Assembly: GCF_000003815.2 (NCBI RefSeq)
Contig: NC_049996.1
Span: 2,164,647 to 2,228,646 of the forward strand
Source of the DNA: Branchiostoma floridae
Taxonomy: Eukaryota > Chordata > Leptocardii > Amphioxiformes > Branchiostomatidae
Length of the DNA stretch: 64,000 nucleotides
Direction: 5' to 3'
A program made the position numbers and the translations under genes. The notes under the pieces are model-generated. The model was not told where the DNA came from and ran no database searches. It worked only from the letters and a program-made list of their open reading frames with translations. Of the stretch, positions 45,501 to 56,528 are shown piece after piece (positions within the stretch are counted from its first letter, which is position 1; the number at the start of each line of letters is the position of its first letter).

Positions 45501-46621
45501 CTTACCCCATTGGGTACTGACGATAGCTTTTTTTTTATTAAAAACAAAAACAAAAAATAAGAATTGTAACAAAGTAGTATATAACGTGCAAGCTATACGT
45601 TATCATTTGACGGGCCTGCAACTCTTGAGTGGAGCTTACCTCGAATAAACGGGGCAAGTACCTTCCAGGGATTTGAAACAAGAACCTAGTCAATAATCCG
45701 AACAACAATAGTAACTTTCCACCTAGTACCTTCTCAAGTTGCAATGCTGTATCAACAAGAGTTCGTAGACCTCAGGCCTGCATGAAATGTATTGGGTGTC
45801 CGTAGACCTATTGTGTATTTTTTTTTCCTTTTTGTCTGCGGTACGTGGTTGGAAATGTGAGCTTTTTACCGTGTTGGTTGTGCACCATGAAAAAGTCTGA
45901 AATTCTATTTCCTGACTTTGTAAGTTTGGACATGGATGAACATTACTTATTTTGGATTTCTTAAGTACATAACCAACCACAGTACCTTGAAGTTGTTGAG
46001 ACAACTTTTTGCTACTTTTTTTTCTCAGATGGCCCATGCAGCTATTCTGTCACATGATATATTCAGTACTGATATCTTCCTACATGCAGGCAATAACTAT
46101 CCTTAATATGTGCATTGTTTCTTCCTTCATACTTCTTAAATACATGTAGAAAAGACTTGAAATAGAATTCACGAATCATTTTTGTGTAGACCTCAACAAT
46201 GTTTGACCTTCAAATTCAAAGCTTTGACCTTGAAAGAGGCTTGGTGTCACATACCCTTCCCAAAACCGTTGATGAGGTCGAATATGTAGTTTTGTGGCCT
46301 GGACGCGAACAGCTCGGACCTGTCCACAAGCGCGTCCTTGACGGCAGTGTAGCCGTTCAGAACCACCACATCTTCCATCCCCATCCTGACGGTGAAGACG
46401 TCCCCGTACTGCCGCCTCCACGCCGTCAGCTGCAGGTGAGGCGCTCGGCCCAAGGCGAGGAGGTGCCCGAGAACGGGCCAACATCCTGCCGGGTAAGGAG
46501 GGAGGTTTCGGGGTCGCCTAAGATACAGGCACGCTAGAAGAAAGGCAAGGAAGAACACGAGAAACGTCTGAAGATTCAGACCGGAGAGCTGAAAAATCTC
46601 AGAGAATGCGCCATCCACCAT
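41218..46621 (-). CDS. P450-1: cytochrome P450, CYP2 clan
   Basis: Seven exons on the minus strand: 46621-46255, 45526-45384, 45129-44919, 43850-43567, 43052-42864, 42411-42276, and last exon 41391-41218 with its 5' part in the assembly gap. The N-terminus has a membrane anchor (FLVFFLAFLLACLYLRR) and proline-rich hinge (NLPPYPAGCWPVLGH). The C-helix reads FKQKR, with Phe where the usual WxxxR motif has Trp. I-helix GGLDT, K-helix EVQR and PERF are present. In the last exon the heme loop reads CGCGGGTGCC next to the gap, then lacks one base relative to P450-3 (between 41380 and 41381), which would shift the frame. Lying 11 bases from a contig end, this may be a sequencing error. Known role of the clan: microsomal monooxygenase, substrate unknown. 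Divergent to P450-2. Confidence 0.88.
41392..41675. other. Assembly gap (284 N)
   Basis: Covers the start of P450-1 exon 7 and part of intron 6. By comparison with P450-3, the missing DNA should hold the acceptor, about ten coding bases and the adjoining intron. Confidence 0.99.
42474..42527. repeat. TA/GA microsatellite
   Basis: (TA)n then (GA)n in P450-1 intron 5. It replaces the left end of the adjoining DNA element. Confidence 0.9.
42528..42829. mobile_element. DNA element, left-truncated copy in P450-1 intron 5
   Basis: Right end caggtttgactgta. Aligns along its length to 61000-61324, so it predates the P450-1/P450-3 duplication. Confidence 0.8.
43100..43500. mobile_element. MITE-derived sequence in P450-1 intron 4
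   Basis: Segments cacacttccgagtgcgcatg, ctcaggggccttcatctttg and a run at cgctgcgcatgctc, with inverted partners. A related block sits in the same intron of P450-2 (50038-50410). Confidence 0.6.
44015..44915. repeat. 23-bp minisatellite in P450-1 intron 3
   Basis: About 38 copies of ggtggaggctagtaggaagg-type units, ending a few bases from the exon 3 donor at 44918. Confidence 0.96.
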
Positions 46622-47189
46622 TTTCTGCCATGAATGTTGTCCCAAGAACACTGATCGTATTGGGTCGCCTCGGGTCACTTGCACCACTCGAGCGAGCTAC
46701 ATGTAACATGTAACTGTAAACACGCCTGTCTTTGTAAGGTAAACCGGTTGTCCTTGAAAAAGGCGAGGCATGCTAAGATTCAGGTGATGGCGTTCTGGCA
46801 ATCGGGACATGCATTTTTCGTAAGCGTTTTTTTCTTTGCGCGTCCAAGTAATTTGAAAAAATACAATTTTTGAAAATGTGCTTTATATAGCGGAATTGTT
46901 TTTTTTTATACAAAACTATCAATAACCAGGACATATTCAAATATATCGAAATATAGGTTCTCGGATTAATTGAGATTAAGCTTGCCATTCAAAATTGCAA
47001 AAGCCATGTCATCGCCACCAAATTCAAGCCCTATTCACATGAATCTCATATACATGTATGTCTTGCCCTTTAATTTCAAGGATAACCGGTTCACGTTTCA
47101 AGGACAGGTGTGTTTACATTTACATGTAGCTCGCTCGACTGGTGTAAGCGACCCGAGATGACCCAATACGACAACATTCCTGGCAGAAA
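46622..47189. promoter_or_regulatory. Divergent promoter region between P450-1 and P450-2
   Basis: 568 bp between the two start codons. The flanks are mirror images: tttacatgtagctcgctcga, a block around gacccaatacga, ggcagaaaatgg before the ATG, and aaccggtt further out all occur inverted on both sides. This shows the head-to-head pair arose by inverted duplication including promoter sequence. Confidence 0.75.
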
Positions 47190-50100
47190 ATGGCGGCTGG
47201 CGTACTCTTTTCAGAGATTTTTCAGCTTTCCTGTCTGAATCTTCAGACGTTTCTCGTGTTCTTCGTTGCCTTTCTTCTAGCGTGCCTGTATCTTAGGCGT
47301 CCTAGAAACCTCCCTCCTTACCCGGCAGGATGTTGGCCCGTTCTCGGGCACCTCATCGCCTTGGGCCGAGCGCCTCACCTGAAGCTGACGGCGTGGAGGC
47401 GGCAGTACGGGGACGTCTTCACTGTCAGGATGGGGATGGAAGATGTGGTGGTTCTGAACGGCTACACTGCCGTCAAGGACGCGCTCGTGGACAGGTCCGA
47501 GCTGTTCGCCTCCAGGCCGCAGAACTACCTATTTGATTTTGTAACTAGTTTTGGAAAAGGTATGCTCAAAACCTCCCTGGGCCTGTTGTTTTTGTAATAA
47601 CAGAATGTTGAAGAAGCATATACATTCAATGACATATAAAAGGCCACGGAACTACATATTGGACCTCGTCGTTGGTTTAGGGAAGAGTATGCGATAATTT
47701 CTTTCAAGGTCAAAGTTACATTGTTGGGATCCAGCAACTTCATTTAAGGAAGGTGGAAAAGTGGTTTTGCGGTTAGGGCTATTGAATATACAAGTTCTGG
47801 GTTCGAATCCCTGGTAGGCCCCGCCCAGTGTTGTGTCGTTGGGAAGGTCGCTTTACATACATTTCCTTGCACGACTCAGTTGAAATTGATTTGCATGCTT
47901 CGGTTAGCGACGTCCTTTTTATTTCTTTTATTGACTAAATATAAGGTATCAGCAGTGCACAGTGGGGAAAGGCATTCAAACAAAAGAGAAGGTTCGCTTC
48001 GACAATCCTGAGGATCCTCGGCGTGAAAGAAGGAATGGGAAGCATTGAAGAAAAGATTCGAGAAGAAACGGACTGTCTTTGTAACAAGGTAAATTGTAAA
48101 TCTTAAGACTTTCAGAGAGATGCAAGCAGCATTATATATTATATATATATATAATAACAACTATTATCCTTGTAAATGTGACAATACTTTAAGTTTAGGA
48201 CCGCTTGCATGACAAGCCTTTACGTTTGGGAACGCATTGTTACAAGCGACACCTTAGCTGCAGTATGGAATAGAGCCAGTCATAGTTTTCTTATACATTT
48301 ATTCATGTCTGTAATGTTTTCAATCATTTCAAGACGCTTAGTTTGAATACCACCAAAATCTTGGACAATGAAGTAGATTTTGACAATATAATGGCTTGTC
48401 ACTCTCGCATTCTACTAGGGCGACGACCAGGCTAAGCGACTGGACAGAGAACTATATGTTTTTTTCGCTTTGTATGACTTAGTGCCTTTTAAATCATACT
48501 TTACACTTTTTACCTTGTATCAATTTCTTATTGTAGAATCCTTTCCTTTCCTTTCCATTCCATGTAGGTTTCACAATACGAAGGACAGCCATTCGACCCC
48601 GAGGGTGACCTACAGGTCACAATAGCAAACGTCATCTGTTCCACGGCCTTTGGAAGTCGCTTCGACTACGGTGATGAGAGGTTCAAGAAACTGGGGGAAG
48701 CAGTTCTCATCATAGTGGACCGACTTGGGGCTGGGCAGATCATCAACGTGTTCCCATTCCTGCGATTTGTTCCAGGTGGTGAGTATCGTGTAGCTTCCAC
48801 CAGGCCTCCCACTAGCCTCCACCAGGCCTTCCTGTTAGCCTCCACCAGGCCCTCCTACAATAGCCTCCACCAGGCCTCCTACTAGCTTCCACCAGGCCTT
48901 CCTACTAGCCTCCACTATATATGCCCTCGCACAATAACCTCCATCAGGCCTCCTACTAGCCCCCAACAGGCCTTCCTACAATAACCTCCACCAGGCCTCC
49001 CTCCACCAGGCCTTTTGATTAGCCTCCACTAGGTCCTCCGACAATAACCTCCCTCAGGCCTCCTACTAGCCTCCATCATGCCTTCCTATTGGCCTCCACC
49101 AGGCCTTCCTACTAGCCTCCACCAGGCCTACTTTGTAGCCTCCACCAGGCTTACCTTCTAGCCTCTACCAGGCCTTTCTACTAGCCTCCACCAGGCGTAC
49201 CTTTTAGTCTCCACCAGACCTACCTTGCAGCCTCCACCAGGCCTACCTTGCAGCCTCCACCAGGCCTACCTTGTAGCCTCCACCAGGCCTACCTTGTAGC
49301 CTCCATCATGCCTTCCTACTAGCCTCCACCAGGCCTTATTACTAGCCTCCACCAAACCTACCTTGCAGCCTTCACCAGGCCTACCTTGCAGCCTCCACCA
49401 GGCATACCTTGTAGCCTCCACCAGGCCTACCTTGTAGCCTCCACCAGGCCTTCCTACTAGCCTCCACCAGGCCTTCCTGCTAGCCTCCACCAGGCCTTCC
49501 TAGTAGCCTCCATCAGACTTTCCTATTAGTCTATACCAGGTCATCTCTCAATGTTAAAGAGAAGTCCTGCAGAATATTGGTGAATTAAATAAAGCATAAA
49601 GATATCAACTGTTAAAGTTAGTAATTCTTTGTTGCAATAGAGAAAACCTGGTATTCAACCGTCATCAAATGTTATTGCACATGATAGATAAACCAATGCA
49701 CATCTTATATCCCAACTCCCAGTGAACAAGTCTCTCCGTGATGTCAGCAAATACAATGCGAAGATCCACGCGTTTCTGTGGGACGAGATCTCGCGCCACC
49801 GCCACAACCTGGACCGCGAGAATCCGCGAGACTTCCTCGACTTCTGTCTCGTTGAGCTCGAAAAGCGGGAAAAGGTGGAAGATTTCACCGAGGAACAAGC
49901 GATGTGCCTGACCTATGAATTCTTTATTGCTGGAGTGGACACCCTCACTAACACCATGCAATGGTGTCTGCTGTACATGGTCCTGTATCCTGACGTACAA
50001 AAGAAGGTATGTTTCTTTTGATTTGATGAACAAGATGTTACACACTTCCGAGTGCACATGTGCAACGACATGAATTGTGGGTAATATGTCAAAGATGAAT

Positions 50101-51656
50101 GTCCAGTCATGCTATGTTTATGTCTCAGGGGCCTTTTCCTTTGATATACTGCCCACAATTCCTGTCGCTGCTCATGCGTAATCGGCAGTGTGAAAGAGGT
50201 CATAATCTATCCAAGCGTATGATGTTCATGGTTCCAACTCCGCATACACAGCGAAACGAATTGTGGGAAATATGTCAAATGTTAGGGCCCCTGAGACAAA
50301 GAAAACACGATTGGACATGTACAGTAGAAAACGTGGTCTAGACCTGTTTACAAGTTAGGGTCCTTTACCTTTGACATATTACCCACAGTACATTTCGCTG
50401 TGCTGCGCAGTTAGAACTACTTACCTCCTTATTCAAATGAATGACACATAACTTTGATAAACATCTGGTCAACGCTGTCTGCTTTCTCGTGGTCCAACCT
50501 CACAGGTCCAGTCAGAGCTTGATGCAGTTGTTGGAGGCGCCCAGCCCGCCCTGTCCCACCGTGCCCAGCTGCCCTACACAGAGGCTACACTGATGGAAGT
50601 ACAGCGGATGCGCCCTGTTGGTCCTCTAGGCTTGCCGCACGCCACCACGCAAGACGTCACAGTTGGCGTGTTTGATCTACCAGCGGGAGTTAAGGTAAAC
50701 TAGACCGCCACGTACATAGTGTCAAGTTTACACTATATAGTATAGTATTACACTCTCGTCACATGTGTACATATAGGGCCGTATAGAAACATGCTAAACT
50801 TGAAAGCTTAACTTGAAAGTCATTTTGATCTCTGGATCAAAGATGGCACTGTCATTTCGAATTTCCAACACAGATTGAGAAATTGGACTTACCCAAATTT
50901 TCGACTGCCAAGCACCAGACCAACATACAGAGGCACCTGGATTAGTGGTCTCACTGAACAAAGCAAGTGGGGAACATGCAGAAAAAAATGATCGTAAACT
51001 ACCCAGAGGGGCCCCCTTTTTAAATGGGACTGTAGCATAAACAGATACATATAGGCTTTTTTTCCTCTTCTACAGATCCTGACGAACCTGCACTCCCTCC
51101 ACATGGACCCAGCCTACTGGCCGGATCCGGACCGGTTTGACCCGGAAAGGTTTCTGGACACAGAAGGAAAGGTCATCAGCAAGCCCAAGTCCTTCATGCC
51201 CTTTTCTGGAGGTAATTGACCAAAGAATATTTCACTGACTAACCCCATGTTTTGTAACATCACTCCTATATCTGTAGCCCTAGTTTCTGGCAAAGTGATA
51301 TTGTGGTTAGGGATCTATAGGTTCTGGGTTTGAATCCCTAGCATGCCTCAATGATGTGCCCCTGTACGTATTGTACAAAACTGTTGTATTAAACATTGCA
51401 ACAGGCAGTTTATCGGATATGCGAAACAAACAAAAGAGCTCATGAGAATGTTTTAACACACCGTAACACCTCCCCAGGTAGACGTGTGTGCCTTGGAGAG
51501 CAGCTCGCCAAGATGGAGCTGTTTCTGCTCTTCTCCAGCCTGCTGCAGAACTTCACCTTCAAGTCGCCAGAGGGCGCGCCTGTACTGTCTGCTGAGGGCA
51601 TTTTGAGGATCACACTAGCTCCCCCTTCGTATAAGATATGTGCCATTCCGCGTTGA
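47190..51656 (+). CDS. P450-2: complete cytochrome P450, CYP2 clan
   Basis: Seven exons: 47190-47559, 47946-48088, 48568-48778, 49723-50006, 50506-50694, 51076-51211, 51478-51656. All GT-AG; phases 1,0,1,0,0,1; 503 residues, normal for a microsomal P450. Start chosen at MAAGVLFSEIFQLS, matching P450-1. Anchor FLVFFVAFLLACLYLRR; hinge NLPPYPAGCWP; I-helix AGVDT at 311-315; ExxR at 367-370 (EVQR); PERF at 422-425; heme loop PFSGGRRVCLGE with Cys449. The C-helix WxxxR position is FKQKR. All catalytic motifs except that Trp are intact. Known for clan 2: NADPH-P450 reductase-dependent monooxygenase in the ER membrane; the substrate cannot be told. Inverted neighbour P450-1 shares the promoter region. 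Likely functional. Confidence 0.95.
47755..47880 (+). mobile_element. tRNA-derived SINE in P450-2 intron 1
   Basis: B-box-like gttctgggttcgaatccctg, then the tail with ttgggaaggtcgctttac and cacgactcag. Confidence 0.7.
48785..49545. repeat. 23-bp minisatellite in P450-2 intron 3
   Basis: About 32 copies of cctccaccaggccttcctac-type units, the complement of the P450-1 unit as expected from gene orientation. Begins within 20 bp of the exon 3 donor. Confidence 0.96.
50038..50410. mobile_element. MITE-derived sequence in P450-2 intron 4
   Basis: Contains cacacttccgagtgcacatg, gtttatgtctcaggggcctt and gtgggtaatatgtcaaag; related to the block in P450-1 intron 4. Confidence 0.6.
51285..51400 (+). 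mobile_element. tRNA-derived SINE fragment in P450-2 intron 6
   Basis: ttgtggttagggatctatag followed by ggttctgggtttgaatccct; same family as 47755-47880. Confidence 0.7.
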
Positions 51657-51883
51657 ATGGCCATCTCACCATGGAACGAAAAGGGGTGCATACTTTTGCA
51701 TGTCATAATGTAGTTAGAATACAATACTGACATTGTGTATATCTAAAGGATTTTCTTTCTTTTGCTTGACCTTATTTGTTTATAATATGTATGTAAGTTA
51801 TCTCTATAATCTATCTTGATCCCAGTACATCTTTAATTTACTTGCCTTATGAGCTTTTGATGGTATTTTGCATTTATTACTTA

Positions 51884-52708
51884 GGCCATGTTGATTTGAT
51901 TACTAGTATATAGATGACATCCTCTGGGAACTCCAAAACTGATGCGAGCGAGCGAATAAAAAAAAAAGTTTGGCCAAAAAAAAAGTTGCCTTCAGTATGA
52001 AATCTAAGTGGTCAATACATGTAGGACTAAACACACATAGTATGGTATACCAACAGTTAGATGTAGGGGCCAGTACATTGAACGGGTGCAAAAGTTTTTT
52101 TTTCTTGGACCGATCCAATAAAAACAGACCTGAAAAAAAATATTATAAAATGGACATGTCGGCAGTCGTTTGGGGTCTTACCAGGCCAAGAAGACAACAA
52201 GAGCGAAGTCGAGTACTGTAGAGTTTATAGTCATTTGTACGAAGTTTCTGCAGTCAAAGGTACAGAGACAGTTAGCCTTTATTACATGGAGATGGGAGTC
52301 GTATAATCCTCCAAACAGATTCCTTTGTAGCAATATTGACCAAATTACCATTGTTTTAAGTATTGCCAAGTTTCCACAGACAATCAGGTCCAGGTTCAGG
52401 TCCGGACCTGGAAATGATCCTCTGGACCTGAACGGGACCTATACCTGAATTTTCTGTACTGGTACCTACCCCTACCAACAATAGATTTTTTTCTATCTGT
52501 CCTTTCACATCTTATTCTTTTACTTTAGATTTAGTTTGGCTTTCTATGGCATTAGTTTTCTGATACTTTTTTTTAATCTATGGCATATATGTGCTCATTT
52601 TACAGCTGCTTTGCACAATTTACTGTGTGGTCAAAAACTTTTTTTTTGGAAACGGCCGAAAATTGATGCGAGCGCGGATGTCATCCATATAATCAAATCA
52701 ACATGGCC
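51884..52708. mobile_element. 825-bp non-autonomous DNA element, TTA target duplication
   Basis: Ends ggccatgttgatttgatta and its complement, extending to gatgacatcc and gatgcgagcg. TTA at 51881-51883 and 52709-52711. Same GGCCA start and TWA duplication type as 12810-14024. It contains a palindromic block at 52384-52460 (caggtccggacctg) that recurs inverted at 32262-32335. Confidence 0.85.
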
Positions 52709-52711
52709 TTA

Positions 52712-53117
52712 TTGTAAAAAAAAACTGAATTCAGCTGTATGTTGCGAAATCCCCCAAATCAACATTAATACTAACCCCAGCTGGTATTTCTGGAAAGACC
52801 CATGGGTCCTAAACCACGTGTCGTTTAGTTAACTTTTCAGTAGCATGGGAGTGTGTGGAAGAGACTTATCCGGCGCTATATCTCCAGAACCAATCTTGGG
52901 ATTGCCATGATAGAAGTTTCTTTGAGGATTAGAATAATTTATTTGAGATTACTTCATTGAAAGCTCACAATCAATTAAGAGGACTAGTTTTTGTCAAAAT
53001 TTATCATATGTTTGAAAGGCAAACAAACATTTGTTGTTTTCTAAATAAACTGGCTTAAATCAATGGTTTTAATCAGTGGAAAAAAGTTTCTTCTACCATG
53101 AAATGTGCCACACAAAG
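52712..53117. other. No gene seen
   Basis: Non-coding spacer downstream of P450-2. Confidence 0.4.
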
Positions 53118-53276
53118 CGTTCTGCTAGTTCATTCTAGTGACGCTGAAGAAGAGTGATGGATGTCACTCGAAACGTCCGGAAGTAAATATCCGTTTTTTT
53201 ATCCAGTTGTTGAGATTGAATTGTATTTGAATATTGCTTACCTGGATGTCTAACCTTCATAAACGTGTAAAGCTAT
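53118..53276 (+). mobile_element. Solo Penelope-type terminal repeat fragment
   Basis: Same sequence as the right end of the element at 53855-55298 (agaagagtgatggatgtcac, cgtccggaagtaaatatccg and beyond to ccttcataaacgt) but with no coding part. Confidence 0.85.
53138..53183 (+). ncRNA. Hammerhead ribozyme motif, degenerate stem I
   Basis: CTGAAGA, stem II GAGTGA/TCACTC, GAAA and CGTC are present in order. The upstream stem I strand does not pair as well as in the two other copies. Confidence 0.55.
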
Positions 53277-53901
53277 ATCATTCTATACAAAATGTGGTGA
53301 ACACGATGGTAATATCCATGTCTATATATTTCTATGATTTTCTAGCTCAAAATTGCATACGTTTATCAATTCATTATAATATGTATTCTGATGAGTACTT
53401 TGCATTTTATTTTTCTGTTCTATTTCTAAGTTTTTGACTTAAAAGCTACACGAGGACCCACCCCGCATGGTCTTTTTAGCGAATGCCCACAAACGCCCAC
53501 TCTAGAGAAGTCCGCGCTGCACGAATCTCACTTTTTTTGCTTGGAATATGTCCACGTTGTGCTCCCATGTATTAATCCTGAGTTTCAAGTCAATCCATCG
53601 ACCTGAAGTGACATAAATCAAAGTTTTCGATTCTCGATGGTCTTTTTAGCGAACGCCCAGCAAAATGTCTTTTTAGCGAATGCCACTTTATCCACAAAAA
53701 TATCAGTCGTCGCGCAACGACACCTACCGCCACAAACATGTTCAAGATGGTGTCCCATTGATGTGTACGGAGTTTCCGTGCTTTACAAGCATTTTAAGTC
53801 CCTGTTTTTGGTCAAAATGTAGGACGCCGATACTGCCATACATTAACAATGGCATTCAAATACAATTCAATCTCTACAACTGGATAAAAAACGGATATTT
53901 A

Positions 53902-53947
53902 CTTCCGGACGTTTCGAGTGACATCCATCACTCTTCTTCAGCAAAAG
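53902..53947 (-). ncRNA. Hammerhead ribozyme motif (sense to the Penelope reading frame)
   Basis: Exact complement of 55171-55216. Lies after the coding region in the sense orientation. Hammerhead ribozymes in Penelope-like terminal repeats are established. Confidence 0.8.
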
Positions 53948-54099
53948 CAGAATGAACTAGTCAGAACAATTCAATACCAGTACAGCTAACTAGAAAAACT
54001 GGTTTAACCACTAACTCGTTAGGATCATATGCAAAAGGTTACACAAATGTAAATCATGTTAGGATAGTTCCTATGGTCAGACAATACCATAGGAAAAAA

Positions 54100-55143
54100 C
54101 TATTGTCCTTTGTGTTGCAAGGCGGGGTCCCATGTACTGGAAAGTTCTACGCGCAGTCCTCCCTTCCGGTTTAAGGTGGGGTTGTAGATCCGCTCGTAGA
54201 TGGCCTCCTTGACACCCCGTTCGTACCACCGTGGTTCGCGGTCAAGAATGTCTGTAGTATCCAGTCTGAAGGAATGTCCTTGGTGTAGCTGAGTGTGGTG
54301 GTAGATGGCAGAAGAGTATCCACTTGCTGTAGCCCTGCAGTGTTGTTTGTACCTTGCCTTCAGTGGTTGACTGGTTTCTCCAATGTAGGTGTCGTTGCAC
54401 TGTGGACCTTCACACTTAAGTCTGTAGATGACGTCAGACTTGGTGCCTTTCTGTACACGGTCCTTTGGATGGACCAACTTCTGTCTGAGGGTGGAGTGAG
54501 GCTTAAAGTTGGTGGCAATGTTGAAGTTCTGTAGGATTCGCCGGAGTTTCTCTGATACTCCTTGGATGTACGGGATTGTGGCATTCACTGTTGTCTTCTT
54601 CTTGTCCAGTGGCTTACTGTTTGAAGGTTTCTTGGACTCATCACATGGTTTCAGGTCTTTGTTGAAAGACCATTGTCTGTAGCCACACTTGTTCAGGGCG
54701 TCCTTCAGGTGTCGGTGCTCGTTGGATTTGGCTTTCTCTGAAGTGATGATGGTGTCCGCTCTGTGAAACAGGGTTTTGATAACGCCCAGTTTCTGCTCTA
54801 AGGGATGATGGGATTGAAAGGCCAGGTATTGGTCGGTGTGGGTTGGTTTCCGGTACACCTCTACATTGATAAGTCCGTCTTCCTCTACAATGACTTTGGA
54901 GTCCAGGAAGGGTAGTGCGTTGTTCTGGCTCATCTCCTGTGTGAACTTGATGTTGTCGTCTATTTGGTTGATATGTTGGAAGAACTTGTCTGCATTTGTC
55001 TTCTTCAATCTGGAGAAGGTGTCGTCCACATACCGGAACCAGTTGGCGGGCGGAGTGTCCGGGAACGTGCTCAGGGCTTCTGTCTCAAATCTCTCCATGT
55101 ACAAGTTGACAACTATAGGGGATACTGGAGAACCCATAGCGCA
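54100..55143 (-). CDS. Penelope-like reverse transcriptase plus GIY-YIG endonuclease (N-terminally truncated)
   Basis: One open frame of about 350 residues on the minus strand. The reverse transcriptase part starts at AMGSPVSPIVVNLYME and has the YVDD catalytic box (FRYVDDTF), then NALPFLDSKV and VYRKPTHTDQYL, typical of Penelope-like enzymes. The C-terminal GIY-YIG-type endonuclease has VIYRLKCEGPQCNDTYIGET followed by an arginine-containing helix (ARYKQH). The frame continues into the terminal inverted repeat (to 55200) where no enzyme sequence exists. The fingers part of the polymerase is absent, so it is a truncated copy. Confidence 0.93.
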   Translation of the reverse strand, partial: CAMGSPVSPIVVNLYMERFETEALSTFPDTPPANWFRYVDDTFSRLKKTNADKFFQHINQIDDNIKFTQEMSQNNALPFLDSKVIVEEDGLINVEVYRKPTHTDQYLAFQSHHPLEQKLGVIKTLFHRADTIITSEKAKSNEHRHLKDALNKCGYRQWSFNKDLKPCDESKKPSNSKPLDKKKTTVNATIPYIQGVSEKLRRILQNFNIATNFKPHSTLRQKLVHPKDRVQKGTKSDVIYRLKCEGPQCNDTYIGETSQPLKARYKQHCRATASGYSSAIYHHTQLHQGHSFRLDTTDILDREPRWYERGVKEAIYERIYNPTLNRKGGLRVELSSTWDPALQHKGQ

Positions 55144-55170
55144 TTGAATTGTTCTGACTAGTTCATTCTG

Positions 55171-55216
55171 CTTTTGCTGAAGAAGAGTGATGGATGTCAC
55201 TCGAAACGTCCGGAAG
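55171..55216 (+). ncRNA. Hammerhead ribozyme motif
   Basis: Stem I CTTTTG (55171-55176) pairs with CGGAAG (55211-55216) with two G-U pairs. Core CTGAAGA (55177-55183); stem II GAGTGA with TCACTC around a six-base loop; core GAAA (55203-55206); then C-GTC with an expected cleavage site after the C at 55210. Stem III is minimal, as in known Penelope-type hammerheads. Confidence 0.8.
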
Positions 55217-55590
55217 TAAATATCCGTTTTTTATCCAGTTGTAGAGATTGAATTGTATTTGAATATTGCTTACCTGGATGTCTAACCTTCATAAACGTAT
55301 TAACAATGGCAATTCAAAATGGCGGGCACTAGTCATGTGACCTCCTTATGGGACTGTTCTATAAGTATCGCGGGAGGGACTGTTGTAGCATAGCTTATCA
55401 TACAACCATTTTAGAGTGAATTCTGAACAAGATTTTCAATTCATAGTGCTATCATCTGACTGATATTTACATTGTGGTCCTTTTTTCTGTGCTATAATTA
55501 CCCAGGTTTGAGGAACTTAGTGCAAATATGGATATTGATTCTCCTCAGTGCCCAATTAATGTACAAAAGGCTCAGACACATTAGTGTTAT

Positions 55591-56049
55591 GAACATGTAA
55601 ATTCTGTGACCACTTGTTTATCGAAGACGAGACACATTTTTTACTAGATTGTACATTATATGAATACGAACGCCAATCCCTATACAATGCCATACGAATA
55701 GACAACAATTATAAGAAAATGTCAAGACAAGGCTTATTCAAGTACTTGATGTCATGCACGGACGGTCATGCTATTGACGCAATATGTGAATATGTCTCCA
55801 TGTGGTTCAAAAAGAGAGAAGAACATGTTAGATGCAGCCATTAACGATTGTAACACATAGTGTCTTAGTTCCCTCTCCATTTAGCCTAGTTTAAAATCAC
55901 TGTATAGCTTAGCCTAGTCTAAAACCATTGTATTAGTTAAGTTTCTTTTTTCTCTGCATCCATAAGACCACATGAGGTCCTTCTGTGCATTTAGCCCTCA
56001 GGCATGAATATGCAATAAAGATTATTATTATTATTATTATTATTATTAT
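55591..56049 (+). mobile_element. 5'-truncated LINE with ATT repeat tail
   Basis: Encodes a LINE C-terminus with a CCHC-type motif (CKFC, then HFLLDC) to about 55844, then a 3' UTR ending gcaataaag and (ATT)n. The uninterrupted sequence in the right arm of the foldback element shows the insertion point after gtgttat. Confidence 0.85.
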
Positions 56050-56528
56050 AAACCTGACTAGGGGCAGGTAACCAATACTAGAAAAACATAGCTATTCATT
56101 ATTAACAATACTATTTACATTATAATAATAACTCTTCACCAAACTGGACTTTTCTTATCTTTATTTGTCACAGAAACATTGCTACAATGAGGATTTGATT
56201 AGATGAGTATCTGTTACAGTGTGTACAAACTTATTTCAAATACAAAAATGTATTTCATTTCACTTCCTAAATATTTTTAAAGTATTGGAAGAAGTTGACA
56301 AATAAACAATATCAATTGCATTATTTGTGTGCAGTAAAATGTGACCACATGCTATCAATAGCCTAATAAAATGTTGGAACATGGCACAAGCGGGCTCCTC
56401 TTCTGAGTACAGAAAGGAAATGTTTTATAACATTTAGTTATGACGTAGAAAATTTCAATTGTAAAATGTACCTTTATTAACATTTACAAACAAATTGTTT
56501 TTTTCTCTTCTTAATAAATGACAACAAT

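Larger units (their letters stand above)
53855..55298 (-). mobile_element. Penelope-like retroelement, 5'-truncated
   Basis: Flanked by the 13-bp target duplication attaacaatggca (53842-53854 and 55299-55311). A perfect 120-bp inverted repeat forms both ends (53855-53974 and 55144-55263); such terminal repeats in odd orientations are known for Penelope-like elements. Identical arms suggest a young insertion. Confidence 0.92.

Noticed and set aside
47755-51400. tRNA genes suggested by ggttcgaatccc-like B boxes
   Set aside because: No cloverleaf can be formed and SINE-type tails follow; treated as tRNA-derived SINEs.
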